A stretch of 64,000 bases of DNA. Source: Streptomyces sennicomposti (GTDB lineage: Bacteria; Actinomycetota; Actinomycetes; Streptomycetales; Streptomycetaceae). The stretch lies in contig NZ_JAIOAB010000015.1 of assembly GCF_019890635.1 (NCBI RefSeq), positions 1 to 64,000 on the forward strand. The letters are read 5' to 3'. The notes below the pieces were generated by a model. It was not told the origin of the DNA. It did no database searches and saw nothing but the letters and a program-made list of their open reading frames with translations. Made by a program: the position numbers and the translations under genes. Below, one piece after another: positions 44,597 to 54,241 of this stretch. Each line of letters starts with the position of its first letter. Position 1 is the first letter of the stretch.

Positions 44597-45707
44597 TCAG
44601 GCCCAGCTCCTGAAGGGGCTCGTCGAGACGCTGGTCGCGAACGGCAGTGTGCGGAGTGAGGCGTGGAGGAAGGTGGCTGAGACCGTTCCGCGGCACGAGT
44701 TCCTGCGGGGCGGGTTCTTCCGCCGGGTCGAGGGTGCGGTGCCCACGGCATGGGAACCCGTTCTCGAAGAGGACGGCGGATGGCTCGAAGGCTGTTACGA
44801 GGACCAGTCACTGGTGACCCAGATCGCGGGCACCATCGTGCCGTCGGACGTCCGAGGGCGGATCGCACGTGAGCCGACCAGTTCCAGCACCCTGCCCTCC
44901 CTCGTCCTGCGCATGCTGGAAGACCTTCAGATCGAACCAGGTGTGCGGGTACTGGAGATCGGCACCGGCACCGGATACTCGACCGCTCTGCTCTGCCGGC
45001 GGCTGGGCGAGCGGAACGTCACCTCGATCGAGTACGACGCCGACGTGGCCGCGAGGGCGCGCAGCGCTCTCCGGCGGCTCGGGGCGCACCCCCTGCTCGT
45101 CACCGGCGACGGGCTCCGAGGTCACCCCGACGGAGCGCCGTACGACCGAGTCGTCGCCACCTGCGGTGTACGAACGGTGCCCGCGGCATGGGTCGAGCAG
45201 ACCCGGCCCGGCGGCCTGATCCTGACGACGATCGGCGGCTGGCTCGGCGCGTCGGAACTCGCGCGGCTGACCGTGCACGACGACGGCACGGCGTCCGGGC
45301 CGTTGCTGGGCGGCCAGGTCGGCTTCATGCTCGCCCGCCCGCATCTGCCGCCCCCGCTCGGTCTCCTCCCGGACCTCACCGCAGGGCAGGAGCGCGAGGC
45401 CCGCGCCGGAGCCGGCGTCCTGGACGACTGGACGACCCGCTTCGTCGTGCAGTCCGCGGCGCCTGGTGCGCAGCGGGTGAGCATCGACCGGGACGGGTGC
45501 CAGGAGGATGTCCTCATCGACGTCGAGTCCGGATCCTGGGCTGCCCTCCGCGACGAGCGCGGGCGTCACATCGTGCGGCAGGGAGGGTCCGGCGTCCTCT
45601 GGGACGCAGTCGAGCACGAGCTTGCCCGATGGCGCTCCGCCGGCGCCCCCGCTCTGCGCGATTTCACCGTCCGTGTCACCCCGGAAGGGCACAGCTACCA
45701 CTGGTAG
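44589..45707 (+). CDS. tgmC: PIMT-like O-methyltransferase of the graspetide cluster
   Basis: 372 residues; GTG with GGAGAG 5 bp upstream. Contains an L-isoaspartyl methyltransferase-type Rossmann domain: EPTSSSTLPSLVLRMLEDL, SAM motif VLEIGTGTGYSTALL, EYDADVAARARSALRRLG and GAPYDRVVATCGVRTVPAAW. A C-terminal extension of about 150 residues (WTTRFVVQSAAPGAQRVSID onward) is not part of ordinary PIMT. In the characterised fuscimiditide system a similar enzyme methylates a precursor Asp to yield an aspartimide; the two Asp-Gly pairs in the neighbouring core fit this. It ends the cluster. Confidence 0.85.
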   Translation: MTDQAQLLKGLVETLVANGSVRSEAWRKVAETVPRHEFLRGGFFRRVEGAVPTAWEPVLEEDGGWLEGCYEDQSLVTQIAGTIVPSDVRGRIAREPTSSSTLPSLVLRMLEDLQIEPGVRVLEIGTGTGYSTALLCRRLGERNVTSIEYDADVAARARSALRRLGAHPLLVTGDGLRGHPDGAPYDRVVATCGVRTVPAAWVEQTRPGGLILTTIGGWLGASELARLTVHDDGTASGPLLGGQVGFMLARPHLPPPLGLLPDLTAGQEREARAGAGVLDDWTTRFVVQSAAPGAQRVSIDRDGCQEDVLIDVESGSWAALRDERGRHIVRQGGSGVLWDAVEHELARWRSAGAPALRDFTVRVTPEGHSYHW

Positions 45708-45781
45708 GGCCGTGAGCCGGGCCGGGCAGGAGGAGCCGGGTTCGGGCCGTGGTGCGTGGGGCGGCGCGCGAGACTGGTCGT

Positions 45782-46606
45782 ATGGAATCCGCTGAGGTCG
45801 ATGCCTATCTTCGCCGTATCGGGGCCGAGTGGCCCAGCTCGGCCACGGGGGCCGCGTTGCGGGAGTTGCAGGTGCGGCATCTTCGGGCCGTGCCCTTCGA
45901 GAACCTGTCGATCCACCTCGGCGAGGAGATCGTGCTGGCGGAGGAGCCGCTGGTGGAGAAGGTGGTGGGGGCGCGGCGGGGCGGGTTCTGCTACGAACTC
46001 AACGGCGCGTTCGGCGCGTTGCTCACGGCGCTCGGATTCGAGGTGACCGTGCTGGCCGCGCGGGTGCACGGAGAGGCGGGGCGGCTCGGGATCCCGTACG
46101 ACCACATGGCGCTGCGGGTGCGTACGGCCGACGGCGGCGACTGGCTGGCCGACGTGGGGTTCGGGGCGCACAGCCACTTCCCGCTGGCCTTCGGGGAGCG
46201 GGGGGAACAGGCCGATCCCGCAGGGACGTTCGCCGTCGTCGAGGTCCAGGGCGTGGGGCGTGCGGACGCGTCCCCCGTCGATGACCTCGATGTCCTCCGC
46301 GACGGTACGCCGCAGTACCGGCTGGAGACGCGGCCCCGGGTGCTGGAGGACTTCGTCGCCGGGGCCTGGTGGCACCGCACCTCGCCCGACTCGCACTTCA
46401 CGCGGTCCCTGGTGTGCTCCCGGCTCACCGAGGACGGCGGGCGGATCACCCTCAGCGGGCGCACCCTGACCACGACCGGCGCCGACGGGGCGCGCGACGT
46501 GCGGGAACTGGGTTCGGACGACGAGGTGCTCTCGGTCTACCGGGAGCGGTTCGGCATCCGCCTCGACCGGGTGCCGGCGGTGCGAAATCCGGACGTCGGC
46601 GGGTGA
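45782..46606 (+). CDS. Arylamine N-acetyltransferase
   Basis: 274 residues, acetyl-CoA-dependent transfer to aromatic amines. The catalytic triad is visible: Cys70 in RRGGFCYELNG, His108 in IPYDHMAL and Asp124 in WLADVGFG. The N-terminal LRELQVRHLRAVPFENLSIH block is characteristic. ATG 45782 is preferred to the GTG at 45749, which would add a basic extension. Separate function from the upstream cluster is likely, although NATs also appear in ansamycin pathways. Confidence 0.93.
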   Translation: MESAEVDAYLRRIGAEWPSSATGAALRELQVRHLRAVPFENLSIHLGEEIVLAEEPLVEKVVGARRGGFCYELNGAFGALLTALGFEVTVLAARVHGEAGRLGIPYDHMALRVRTADGGDWLADVGFGAHSHFPLAFGERGEQADPAGTFAVVEVQGVGRADASPVDDLDVLRDGTPQYRLETRPRVLEDFVAGAWWHRTSPDSHFTRSLVCSRLTEDGGRITLSGRTLTTTGADGARDVRELGSDDEVLSVYRERFGIRLDRVPAVRNPDVGG

Positions 46607-46721
46607 TTCGTGGCACACGCCTCCAGCGGTATCACTCGGGGGCAGTCCCAGCACTTGTGCCGGATTGGCTCGATGTACCCCCGTGTTGCCTCGAAAGCCT
46701 CATCGATGATCGAATGCGTCA

Positions 46722-46735
46722 TTGACAACAGTTGT
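46722..46735 (+). promoter_or_regulatory. TTGACA box overlapping an ACAAC/GTTGT palindrome
   Basis: A consensus TTGACA (46722-46727) overlaps the perfect palindrome acaacagttgt (46725-46735), 27 bp before the YceI gene. No good -10 is visible, so it may be an operator, or a -35 used with an atypical -10. Confidence 0.35.
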
Positions 46736-46762
46736 TCTCACGTGGTGCAGAAGGTGTCGTAG

Positions 46763-47644
46763 ATGATCGGCCGCTTGTTCGGAAGCCGAGCGAAGCACGT
46801 GCAACGGACGAGTCCTCTGGCGCAGGTGCCCACGCCGCCGGACGCCGGGGCGCTGAGTTGCCGGGTGCTCGATCCGGTCGGCCAGCCCGTGCCACAGGCG
46901 GAGTTCACCGTCACCGACACCGCCGGGCGCAAGGTGGTCGGCGGCTGGACGGACCCCTACGGGTCCTTCGTCGCGACCGTGCCCGAGGGGGAGTACCGGC
47001 TCGCCGTGTCCGCCGAGGGATACGCGCCCCACCGGGCCGCCGCCACCGTCGCGCCGGACACGCTCACCGCGCTCGGCGATGTGACGCTCCAGGTCTCCCA
47101 GCCGCCGCAGCTGCCCGCGCCCGGCGACTGGGAGATCGACCCGACGCATTCCTCGATCGGCTTCAGCGCCCGGCACATCGGGCTGGCCCGCATCCACGGC
47201 CGGTTCAACTCCTTCGCCGGGGCGGTGCGGATCTCCCCGGAGATGGAGCACTCGGCGATGCACGTCGTGATCGACGCGGCCTCCATCGACACCAACGTCC
47301 GGATGCGCGACGACCACCTGCGCTCGCCGGACTTCCTCGACGTGGCCCGCTTCCCGACCCTGGAGTTCTACAGCGACCGGTTCGCGCATCGCGGCGGCAA
47401 CCGGTGGGCCGTCACCGGCGCGCTGTCCCTGCACGGCGTGACCCGCACGGTCACCCTCGACGCCGAGTACCTCGGGCTCGGCAACGGCATGGAGGGCGAG
47501 GCGCGGGCGGCCTGCCGGGCCACCACCGAACTGCACCGCGACGACTACACCATGAGCTGGCAGTCGATGCTGGCGCGCGGGATCGCGGCGGTCGGCCCCA
47601 CCATCGAGGTCGAACTCGACATCCAGGTCGTGCCCAAGAGCTGA
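46763..47644 (+). CDS. YceI-family protein with N-terminal carboxypeptidase-regulatory-like domain
   Basis: 293 residues. Residues about 28-118 resemble a transthyretin/CarboxypepD_reg fold (VLDPVGQPVPQAEFTVTDTA, VGGWTDPYGSFVATVPEGEY). Residues about 125-293 are YceI, a lipocalin-like fold that binds isoprenoids (WEIDPTHSSIGFSARHIG, ALSLHGVTRTVTLDAEYLG, VGPTIEVELDIQVV). There is no signal peptide, unlike many YceI proteins. ATG with AAGGTG 6 bp upstream. Ligand unknown; quinone or other polyprenyl binding is the family expectation. Confidence 0.88.
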   Translation: MIGRLFGSRAKHVQRTSPLAQVPTPPDAGALSCRVLDPVGQPVPQAEFTVTDTAGRKVVGGWTDPYGSFVATVPEGEYRLAVSAEGYAPHRAAATVAPDTLTALGDVTLQVSQPPQLPAPGDWEIDPTHSSIGFSARHIGLARIHGRFNSFAGAVRISPEMEHSAMHVVIDAASIDTNVRMRDDHLRSPDFLDVARFPTLEFYSDRFAHRGGNRWAVTGALSLHGVTRTVTLDAEYLGLGNGMEGEARAACRATTELHRDDYTMSWQSMLARGIAAVGPTIEVELDIQVVPKS

Positions 47645-47706
47645 CCCGCTTCACCTTCCCCCGCCGGGGTGCGGGCGCCTCCGCCCGGTGCCGGACAATG
47701 GCTCGC

Positions 47707-47952
47707 GTGAGTGATGTGAGACATGTGCTGGTGCTGCCCGACCGCGACGCCGCGGAGGAGGTGGCCGAGGCGCTGGGGGAGCGGTTCGGGATCGACGAGG
47801 AGCCCCGGCTCGTACGGGACGCGCTGGCCGGGGAGGACGACGCCGAGGACGCCCAGTGGCTCGTCGTCCTCGGCGACGAGGAGGAACGGCTCGATCCCGG
47901 CGAGCTGGACGAGTTCGCGGCCCGGTGGGACGGCTGGCGGGAGGAGCCGTAG
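47707..47952 (+). CDS. Small acidic protein (81 aa)
   Basis: Acidic hypothetical protein (begins SDVRHVLVLPDRDAAEEVAE, later QWLVVLGDEEERLDPGELDE and ARWDGWREEP). The GTG at 47707 has a GACAAT box ending 7 nt upstream (leaderless geometry); ATG 47698 is an alternative start. No function recognised. Confidence 0.65.
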   Translation: MSDVRHVLVLPDRDAAEEVAEALGERFGIDEEPRLVRDALAGEDDAEDAQWLVVLGDEEERLDPGELDEFAARWDGWREEP

Positions 47953-48020
47953 CCCACCGCGCGGCCGGAGGTCCGTAGGACCGGGAGCCCGTAGGGCCGG
48001 AAGCCCGCACGGCTCGGCGG

Positions 48021-48083
48021 CCCGTAGCCCGTACGGGACGGCCCGCAGTCCGTACGGGACGGCCCGTAGCCCGTACGGCACCG
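48021..48083 (+). repeat. 21-bp tandem repeat upstream of holA, 3 units
   Basis: cccgtagcccgtacgggacgg at 48021, with copies at 48042 and 48063. Each contains the palindrome cccgtacggg or a variant. Degenerate units extend upstream to about 47978. Confidence 0.7.
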
Positions 48084-48161
48084 CCCGCCGCCGCCCGTGC
48101 GCCCGTCGCCCCGCCGCGACCGCGGCCCCCGTTGTCAGTGGCCCGTGGGATGCTGGACGCG

Positions 48162-49151
48162 ATGGCCAGGAAGACTGCGAACGACGACCCTCTCGCCCCG
48201 GTGACGCTTGCCGTGGGCCAGGAGGACCTGCTCCTCGACCGTGCCGTGCAGGAGGTGGTGGCCGCCGCCCGCGCCGTCGACGCCGACACGGACGTACGGG
48301 ACCTCACCCCCGACCAGTTGCAGCCCGGCACCCTCGCCGAGCTGACCAGCCCGTCGCTCTTCGCCGAGCGCAAGGTCGTCGTCGTGCGCAACGCGCAGGA
48401 CCTCTCGGCCGACACGGTCAAGGACGTGAAGGGGTATCTCGGCGCGCCCGCCGAGGAGATCACCCTCGTGCTGCTGCACGCGGGCGGCGCCAAGGGCAAG
48501 GGGCTGCTGGACGCCGCGCGCAAGGCGGGGGCGCGGGAGGTGGCCTGCCCGAAGATGACGAAGCCGGCCGACCGGCTCGCCTTCGTGCGCGGCGAGTTCC
48601 GCGCGCTGGGGCGTTCGGCGACGCCCGAGGCCTGCCAGGCGCTGGTCGACGCGATCGGCAGCGATCTGCGCGAGCTGGCGTCGGCGGTGTCGCAGCTGGT
48701 CGCCGACGTGGAGGGCACGATCGACGAGGCCGTCGTCGGGCGTTACTACACCGGCCGCGCCGAGGCCTCCAGCTTCACCGTCGCCGACCGGGCCGTCGAA
48801 GGACGGGCCGCGGAGGCCCTGGAGGCGCTGCGCTGGTCGCTCGCCACGGGCGTCGCGCCGGTGCTGATCACCAGCGCGCTGGCGCAGGGCGTACGGGCGA
48901 TCGGGAAGCTGTCCTCCGCGCGCGGCGGCCGGCCCGCCGATCTCGCCCGGGAGCTGGGCATGCCGCCGTGGAAGATCGACCGGGTGCGGCAGCAGATGCG
49001 TGGCTGGACGCCGGACGGGGTCGCCGTGGCGCTGCGCGCGGTCGCCGAGGCGGACGCGGGCGTGAAGGGCGGCGGCGACGACCCGGAGTACGCCCTGGAG
49101 AAGGCCGTCGTGACCATCGCCCGCGCGGCGCGGTCGCGGGGGCGCGGCTAG
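48162..49151 (+). CDS. holA: DNA polymerase III delta subunit
   Basis: 329 residues. Clamp-loader subunit that opens the beta ring. Conserved regions: APVTLAVGQEDLLLDRAVQE, LTSPSLFAERKVVVVRNAQD, ITLVLLHAGGAKGKGLLDA, and the C-terminal GMPPWKIDRVRQQMRGWTPD. ATG 48162 begins with the MARKTANDDPLAP extension; upstream ATG 48150 or GTG 48138 cannot be excluded because no ribosome binding site is clear. It is convergent with rpsT across a hairpin terminator. Confidence 0.92.
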   Translation: MARKTANDDPLAPVTLAVGQEDLLLDRAVQEVVAAARAVDADTDVRDLTPDQLQPGTLAELTSPSLFAERKVVVVRNAQDLSADTVKDVKGYLGAPAEEITLVLLHAGGAKGKGLLDAARKAGAREVACPKMTKPADRLAFVRGEFRALGRSATPEACQALVDAIGSDLRELASAVSQLVADVEGTIDEAVVGRYYTGRAEASSFTVADRAVEGRAAEALEALRWSLATGVAPVLITSALAQGVRAIGKLSSARGGRPADLARELGMPPWKIDRVRQQMRGWTPDGVAVALRAVAEADAGVKGGGDDPEYALEKAVVTIARAARSRGRG

Positions 49152-49264
49152 CCGACGCCGGGTACGCCGTTCCCGTACGGCACAACCCCACCGGCCAGAG
49201 CCCGAGGCCGGGCGTCAGCCGTCCGTCGGCCGTGCCGCGGTCGGCGGTACGGCGTGCGGGCAGG

Positions 49265-49316
49265 CCGAAGGCCCCGGCGGTCTCCCTGGGGAAGGGACGG
49301 CTGCCGGGGCCTTCGG
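49265..49316. terminator. Bidirectional terminator between holA and rpsT
   Basis: ccgaaggccccggc (49265-49278) pairs with gccggggccttcgg (49303-49316), 14 bp. The loop holds a smaller tccct/aggga pairing. Nothing else is visible in the 285-bp gap. Confidence 0.75.
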
Positions 49317-49436
49317 TTCACGCTGCTTGGACCCGTGCCCGCGTGGCGAACGCAGGCCGCGCACAGGTCCGGGGTGCCGGTCGGGGGCGGATGAGAGAGG
49401 GCCCGCCCGGGTCCGCCCGGCGTCAAGTCGGAAAAC

Positions 49437-49703
49437 TCAGCCCTTGAGGGCCGCGACCTTCGAAGCAAGCGCCGACTTCTTGTTGGCGGCCTGGTTCTTG
49501 TGGATGACGCCCTTCGAGACGGCCTTGTCGAGCTGACGCGCGGCGGCGCGCTGGTACTCGGTGGCCTTCTCGACGTCACCCGCGGCAGCGGCCTCGCGGG
49601 CCTTGCGGATCGCGGTCTTCAGGGAGGACTTGACGGCCTTGTTGCGCAGCCGGGCCTTCTCGTTGGTCTTGATCCGCTTGATCTGGGACTTGATGTTCGC
49701 CAC
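49437..49703 (-). CDS. rpsT: 30S ribosomal protein S20
   Basis: 88 residues, all-helical and strongly basic, a primary 16S rRNA binder. Begins [19 protein letters not shown] and ends [16 protein letters not shown], typical S20. GTG start with GAGAAGG upstream. Divergent from lepA across 365 bp; the leader holds an imperfect hairpin (gtgcctc 49769-49775 with gagacac 49791-49797) which could take part in autoregulation. Confidence 0.96.
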   Translation of the reverse strand: MANIKSQIKRIKTNEKARLRNKAVKSSLKTAIRKAREAAAAGDVEKATEYQRAAARQLDKAVSKGVIHKNQAANKKSALASKVAALKG

Positions 49704-49998
49704 GAATGAGCCTTCTCAGGTTCTGGCACGGGGCCGCGACGGTCCCGTAGCCGGTGATTTCTTGAGGTGTGCCTCCTGCAGAGAGGGCATGAGACACAGC
49801 GCCCCACACTACCAGCGGCCCGTTCCCCGCCCAAAACCGCCCGTCCGCCGCCCGCCGGCCACTCGTCGGCCAGCCGCCGACCGGCCCCGGGCCGCCCCTG
49901 AACCGGCCCCCGGTCACCCGTCGGGACCACAGTCCCCGGCGGCGGCCGCCCCCACCCGATCCGCGCTCCCCGCCGGACATGGGACCATGGAGACTACG

Positions 49999-50004
49999 TA
50001 TAGA
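49999..50004 (+). promoter_or_regulatory. Probable -10 box of lepA
   Basis: TATAGA lies 65 bp before the lepA GTG. The -35 region is weak. The rest of the 365-bp rpsT-lepA gap is Pro/Arg-codon-like GC-rich sequence with no supported gene. Confidence 0.35.
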
Positions 50005-50068
50005 TCCGACCCGAGACCGCAGACGGACAAGCACACGTGTGCGGACGCCTCAAGAATCAGGACCCTGC

Positions 50069-51937
50069 GTGCCCGCGACCCCTAGCCATGTGCCCGAGCC
50101 GAGCCGTACCGACCCGGCGCTGATCCGCAACTTCTGCATCATCGCGCACATCGACCACGGCAAGTCCACGCTCGCCGACCGGATGCTCCAGCTGACCGGG
50201 GTGGTCGAGCAGCGGCAGATGCGCGCTCAGTACCTCGACCGCATGGACATCGAGCGCGAGCGCGGCATCACGATCAAGTCCCAGGCGGTGCGACTGCCGT
50301 GGGCGCCCACCCACGACAAGACCAGCACGCACATCCTCAACATGATCGACACCCCGGGGCACGTCGACTTCACCTACGAGGTCTCCCGGTCGCTGGCCGC
50401 CTGCGAGGGCACCATCCTCCTGGTCGACGCGGCCCAGGGCATCGAGGCGCAGACCCTCGCCAACCTCTACCTGGCGATGGAGAACGACCTCACGATCATC
50501 CCGGTCCTGAACAAGATCGACCTGCCGGCCGCCCAGCCGGAGAAGTTCGCCGACGAGCTGGCCAACCTCATCGGCTGCGACCCCGCCGAGGTGCTGAAGG
50601 TCTCCGCCAAGACCGGCCTCGGCGTCGAGGCGCTGCTCGACCGGGTGGTCGAGAAGATCCCCGCCCCGGTCGGCGTCGCCGACGCCCCCGCCCGCGCGAT
50701 GATCTTCGACTCGGTCTACGACTCCTACCGGGGCGTCGTGACGTACGTCCGGGTGATTGACGGCCAGCTCAACAAGCGCGAGCGCATCAGGATGATGTCC
50801 ACCGGCGCCACCCACGAGCTGCTGGAGATCGGCACCAACTCGCCCGAGATGCTGCCGGCCGACGGCCTCGGCGTCGGCGAGGTGGGCTACCTCATCACCG
50901 GTGTGAAGGACGTGCGCCAGTCCAAGGTCGGCGACACCGTCACCAGCCAGGCCAAGGGCGCCACCGAGGCCCTCGGCGGCTACAAGGACCCCAAGCCCAT
51001 GGTCTTCTCGGGCCTGTATCCGCTGGACGGGTCCGACTACCCGGAGCTGCGCGAGGCGCTGGACAAGCTCCAGCTCAACGACGCCGCGCTCGTCTACGAG
51101 CCGGAGACCTCCGCCGCCCTCGGCTTCGGCTTCCGCGTCGGCTTCCTCGGCCTGCTGCACCTGGACGTGATCCGGGAGCGGCTGGAGCGCGAGTTCGGCC
51201 TCGACCTGATCGCCACCGCGCCCAACGTGGTCTACCGCGTGATCATGGAGGACGGCGCCGAGATCACGGTCACCAACCCGAGCGAGTTCCCCGAGGGCAA
51301 GATCGCGGAGGTGTACGAGCCGGTCGTGCGCGCCACGATCCTCGCGCCCACCGAGTTCATCGGCGCGATCATGGAGCTGTGCCAGACCCGGCGCGGCACC
51401 CTGCTCGGCATGGACTACCTCTCCGAGGACCGGGTCGAGATCCGCTACACCCTGCCGCTGGCGGAGATCGTCTTCGACTTCTTCGACCAGCTGAAGTCCA
51501 AGACCCGCGGCTACGCCTCCCTGGACTACGAGCCCACCGGCGAGCAGTCCAGCTCCCTGGTCAAGGTCGACATCCTGCTGCACGGCGACAAGGTGGACGC
51601 CTTCTCGGCGATCACCCACAAGGACCAGGCGTACGGGTACGGCGTGCGGCTCGTCGCCAAGCTCAAGGAGCTGATCCCGCGGCAGAACTTCGAGGTGCCC
51701 GTCCAGGCCGCCATCGGTTCGCGCGTGATCGCCCGCGAGACCATCCGCGCCATCCGCAAGGACGTCCTCGCCAAGTGCTACGGCGGCGACATCTCCCGTA
51801 AGCGCAAGCTGCTGGAGAAGCAGAAGGAGGGCAAGAAGCGCATGAAGATGGTGGGTTCCGTGGAAGTTCCGCAGGAGGCCTTCATCGCGGTGCTCTCCAG
51901 CGACGACGGCGCGAGTTCGGCCAAGAGCAAGAAGTGA
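50069..51937 (+). CDS. lepA: Elongation factor 4 (LepA)
   Basis: 622 residues, ribosome-dependent GTPase. G1 AHIDHGKS at 26-33, switch region [13 protein letters not shown]3 DTPGHVDF, G4 NKIDLP, domains II and III, and the LepA-specific C-terminal domain ([42 protein letters not shown]). The GTG at 50069 gives a normal-length N-terminus with a 20-residue extension. Stands alone with a strong terminator. Confidence 0.96.
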   Translation: MPATPSHVPEPSRTDPALIRNFCIIAHIDHGKSTLADRMLQLTGVVEQRQMRAQYLDRMDIERERGITIKSQAVRLPWAPTHDKTSTHILNMIDTPGHVDFTYEVSRSLAACEGTILLVDAAQGIEAQTLANLYLAMENDLTIIPVLNKIDLPAAQPEKFADELANLIGCDPAEVLKVSAKTGLGVEALLDRVVEKIPAPVGVADAPARAMIFDSVYDSYRGVVTYVRVIDGQLNKRERIRMMSTGATHELLEIGTNSPEMLPADGLGVGEVGYLITGVKDVRQSKVGDTVTSQAKGATEALGGYKDPKPMVFSGLYPLDGSDYPELREALDKLQLNDAALVYEPETSAALGFGFRVGFLGLLHLDVIRERLEREFGLDLIATAPNVVYRVIMEDGAEITVTNPSEFPEGKIAEVYEPVVRATILAPTEFIGAIMELCQTRRGTLLGMDYLSEDRVEIRYTLPLAEIVFDFFDQLKSKTRGYASLDYEPTGEQSSSLVKVDILLHGDKVDAFSAITHKDQAYGYGVRLVAKLKELIPRQNFEVPVQAAIGSRVIARETIRAIRKDVLAKCYGGDISRKRKLLEKQKEGKKRMKMVGSVEVPQEAFIAVLSSDDGASSAKSKK

Positions 51938-51978
51938 CCGCCCGCCCGACGCCGTCGGCGCGGCAAAGCGGGTGAAAA

Positions 51979-52012
51979 GGGGGCCTGTCGCACGCGAGTG
52001 CGGCGGGCCCCC
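51979..52012 (+). terminator. lepA terminator
   Basis: A 15-bp stem (51979-51993 with 51998-52012, three G-U pairs) with a GCGA tetraloop, 42 bp after the lepA stop. It starts with a run of five G against five C. Confidence 0.75.
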
Positions 52013-52105
52013 GCGCGTGTGCGGGGCGGTGCTTCGTGGGAAATGACAGGCCACAGCCCCTTACGCGGTGGCCGGTCGCGCTTTACCCTGATGCCTGCTC
52101 GCTAG

Positions 52106-52119
52106 TTACTCGTGAGTTA
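52106..52119 (+). promoter_or_regulatory. Imperfect palindrome upstream of the acyl-CoA synthetase gene
   Basis: TTACTCGTGAGTTA is palindromic at 5 of 6 arm positions around a GT centre, in an unusually AT-rich patch. TAGTTA (52103-52108) inside it could be a -10. The layout suggests a TetR-type operator controlling the fatty-acid gene 140 bp downstream (inference). Confidence 0.4.
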
Positions 52120-52257
52120 AACAGTGGCCCGGTCAACCGCCGGGCCGGCACCCCGAACGACCACCCGAACCCCCCGCACCACCCCACCCGAGAGTCACCC
52201 CAGCCGTACTTGAGCCAGCCGCTAGCCAGCCGCGATGCCGCGGGCCCGGAGGATGTC

Positions 52258-54132
52258 GTGAGCGACGCACAGACCCTGATCGAGAATCGTCCGCCGTCGG
52301 TGGCGGCCCTCTTCCTGGAGCGCGTGGCGGCCACACCGGACGCCGAGGCCTACCGCTACCCGGTGCCACCAGCGGCGGGCGAGGGCCCCGACGACTGGAA
52401 GTCGCTGACCTGGGCCGAGGCCGCCGAGCGGGTCTACGCCATCGCCGCCGGACTGATCGAGCTGGGCGTCCACCCCGAGGAGCGGGTCGCGCTCGCCGCC
52501 TCCACGCGCGTGGAATGGGTCCTCGCCGACCTCGGCATCATGTGCGCGGGCGCCGCCACCACCACGATCTACCCGCAGACCAACGCCGACGAGTCCGCCT
52601 TCATCCTCGCCGACTCCGAGAGCAAGGTCCTCATCGCGGAGAACGCCGGCCAGCTGGCCAAGGCCCTGGAGAAGCGCGCCGAGCTGCCCGACCTGCACCA
52701 CGTCGTCGTCATCGACCCGGCGGGCGTGGAGAGCGGCGACTGGGTGCTCACCCTCGCCGAGCTGGAGGAGCGCGGCGCCGCCTACCTGGAGAAGCACCCC
52801 GAGCTGATCAAGGAGCGGGTCGGCGCGATCACCAAGGACCAGCTCGCCACCCTGATCTACACCTCCGGTACCACCGGCCGCCCCAAGGGCGTGCGCCTGC
52901 CGCACGACAACTGGTCGTACATGGCCAAGGCGATCGCCGCCACCGGTCTGCTCGGCCCGGAGGACGTGCAGTACCTGTGGCTGCCGCTCGCCCACGTCTT
53001 CGGCAAGGTCCTCACCTCCGGCCAGATCGAGCTGGGGCACATCACCGCCGTGGACGGGCGCGTCGACAAGATCATCGAGAATCTGCCGGTCGTCCAGCCC
53101 ACCTACATGGCCGCCGTGCCGCGCATCTTCGAGAAGGTCTACAACGGCGTCGCCGCCAAGGCCCGCGCCGGCGGCAACGCCAAGTACAAGATCTTCCAGT
53201 GGGCCGCCGAGGTCGCCCGAGAGTACGCCAAGGTCACCCAGGACAACTTCCAGCGCACCGGCGTCCACTCCGCCCCCTTCGGCCTGGCCGCCAAGCACAA
53301 GGTCGCCGACGCCCTCGTCTACTCCAAGATCCGCGAGGCCTTCGGCGGCCGGCTGCGCGCCTGCGTCTCCGGCAGCGCCGCGCTCGCCCCGGAGATCGGC
53401 TACTTCTTCGCCGGCGCCGGCATCCACGTCCTGGAGGGCTACGGCCTCACCGAGTCCTCCGCGGCCTCCTTCGTCAACCCCGGCGAGGCCTACCGCACCG
53501 GCACGGTCGGCAAGCCGCTGCCCGGCACCGAGGTCCGCATCGCCGACGACGGCGAGATCCTGCTGCGCGGCCCCGGCATCATGCAGGGCTACCACAAGCT
53601 GCCCGAGAAGACCGACGAGGTGCTGGAGTCCGACGGCTGGTTCCACACCGGCGACATCGGCGAGCTGTCCCCGGACGGCTACCTGCGCATCACCGACCGC
53701 AAGAAGGACCTGATCAAAACGTCCGGCGGCAAGTACATCGCGCCCGCCGAGGTCGAGGGCCAGTTCAAGGCGGTGTGTCCGTACGTCTCCAACATCCTCG
53801 TGCACGGCGCCGACCGGAACTTCTGCACCGCCCTGATCGCCCTGGACGAGCTCGCGATCGAGGAGTGGGCCAAGGAGAACGGCCTGGAGGGCAAGCCGTA
53901 CGCCGAGATCGTGGCCGCGCCGCAGACCGTCGAGATGGTCGAGGGCTACGTCAAGCAGCTCAACGAGGGCCTGCAGCGCTGGCAGACGATCAAGAAGTTC
54001 CGGCTGCTGCCGCGCGACCTCGACGTCGAGCACGGCGAGATCACGCCGAGCCTGAAGCTGAAGCGGCCCGTGGTGGAGCGGGAGTACAAGCATCTGATCG
54101 ACGAGATGTACGCGGGGACGCGGGAGGCGTAG
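52258..54132 (+). CDS. Long-chain acyl-CoA synthetase (AMP-forming)
   Basis: 624 residues. Activates fatty acids to acyl-CoA via acyl-AMP. The P-loop motif is YTSGTTGRPKGVRL (near 201); GYGLTESSAA and the FHTGDIGELSPDGYLRI/DRKKDLIKTSGGKYIAP signatures follow. The form matches the bacterial FadD15-like group. GTG 52258 is chosen for GGAGG 5 bp upstream; the open frame upstream would add an unrelated extension. The 320-bp gap before it holds the lepA terminator and a candidate operator. Confidence 0.93.
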   Translation: MSDAQTLIENRPPSVAALFLERVAATPDAEAYRYPVPPAAGEGPDDWKSLTWAEAAERVYAIAAGLIELGVHPEERVALAASTRVEWVLADLGIMCAGAATTTIYPQTNADESAFILADSESKVLIAENAGQLAKALEKRAELPDLHHVVVIDPAGVESGDWVLTLAELEERGAAYLEKHPELIKERVGAITKDQLATLIYTSGTTGRPKGVRLPHDNWSYMAKAIAATGLLGPEDVQYLWLPLAHVFGKVLTSGQIELGHITAVDGRVDKIIENLPVVQPTYMAAVPRIFEKVYNGVAAKARAGGNAKYKIFQWAAEVAREYAKVTQDNFQRTGVHSAPFGLAAKHKVADALVYSKIREAFGGRLRACVSGSAALAPEIGYFFAGAGIHVLEGYGLTESSAASFVNPGEAYRTGTVGKPLPGTEVRIADDGEILLRGPGIMQGYHKLPEKTDEVLESDGWFHTGDIGELSPDGYLRITDRKKDLIKTSGGKYIAPAEVEGQFKAVCPYVSNILVHGADRNFCTALIALDELAIEEWAKENGLEGKPYAEIVAAPQTVEMVEGYVKQLNEGLQRWQTIKKFRLLPRDLDVEHGEITPSLKLKRPVVEREYKHLIDEMYAGTREA

Positions 54133-54241
54133 CGCGGGGCGCTCCGCGGGGTGCGGGGGACTCGGGTGCGGTGCGGTCGGTCTTCGGCCGCGGGTCGTGG
54201 CCGGCCGGGCACGCGGTTCCCCGCGCCCCTGGGGTTCTCCC

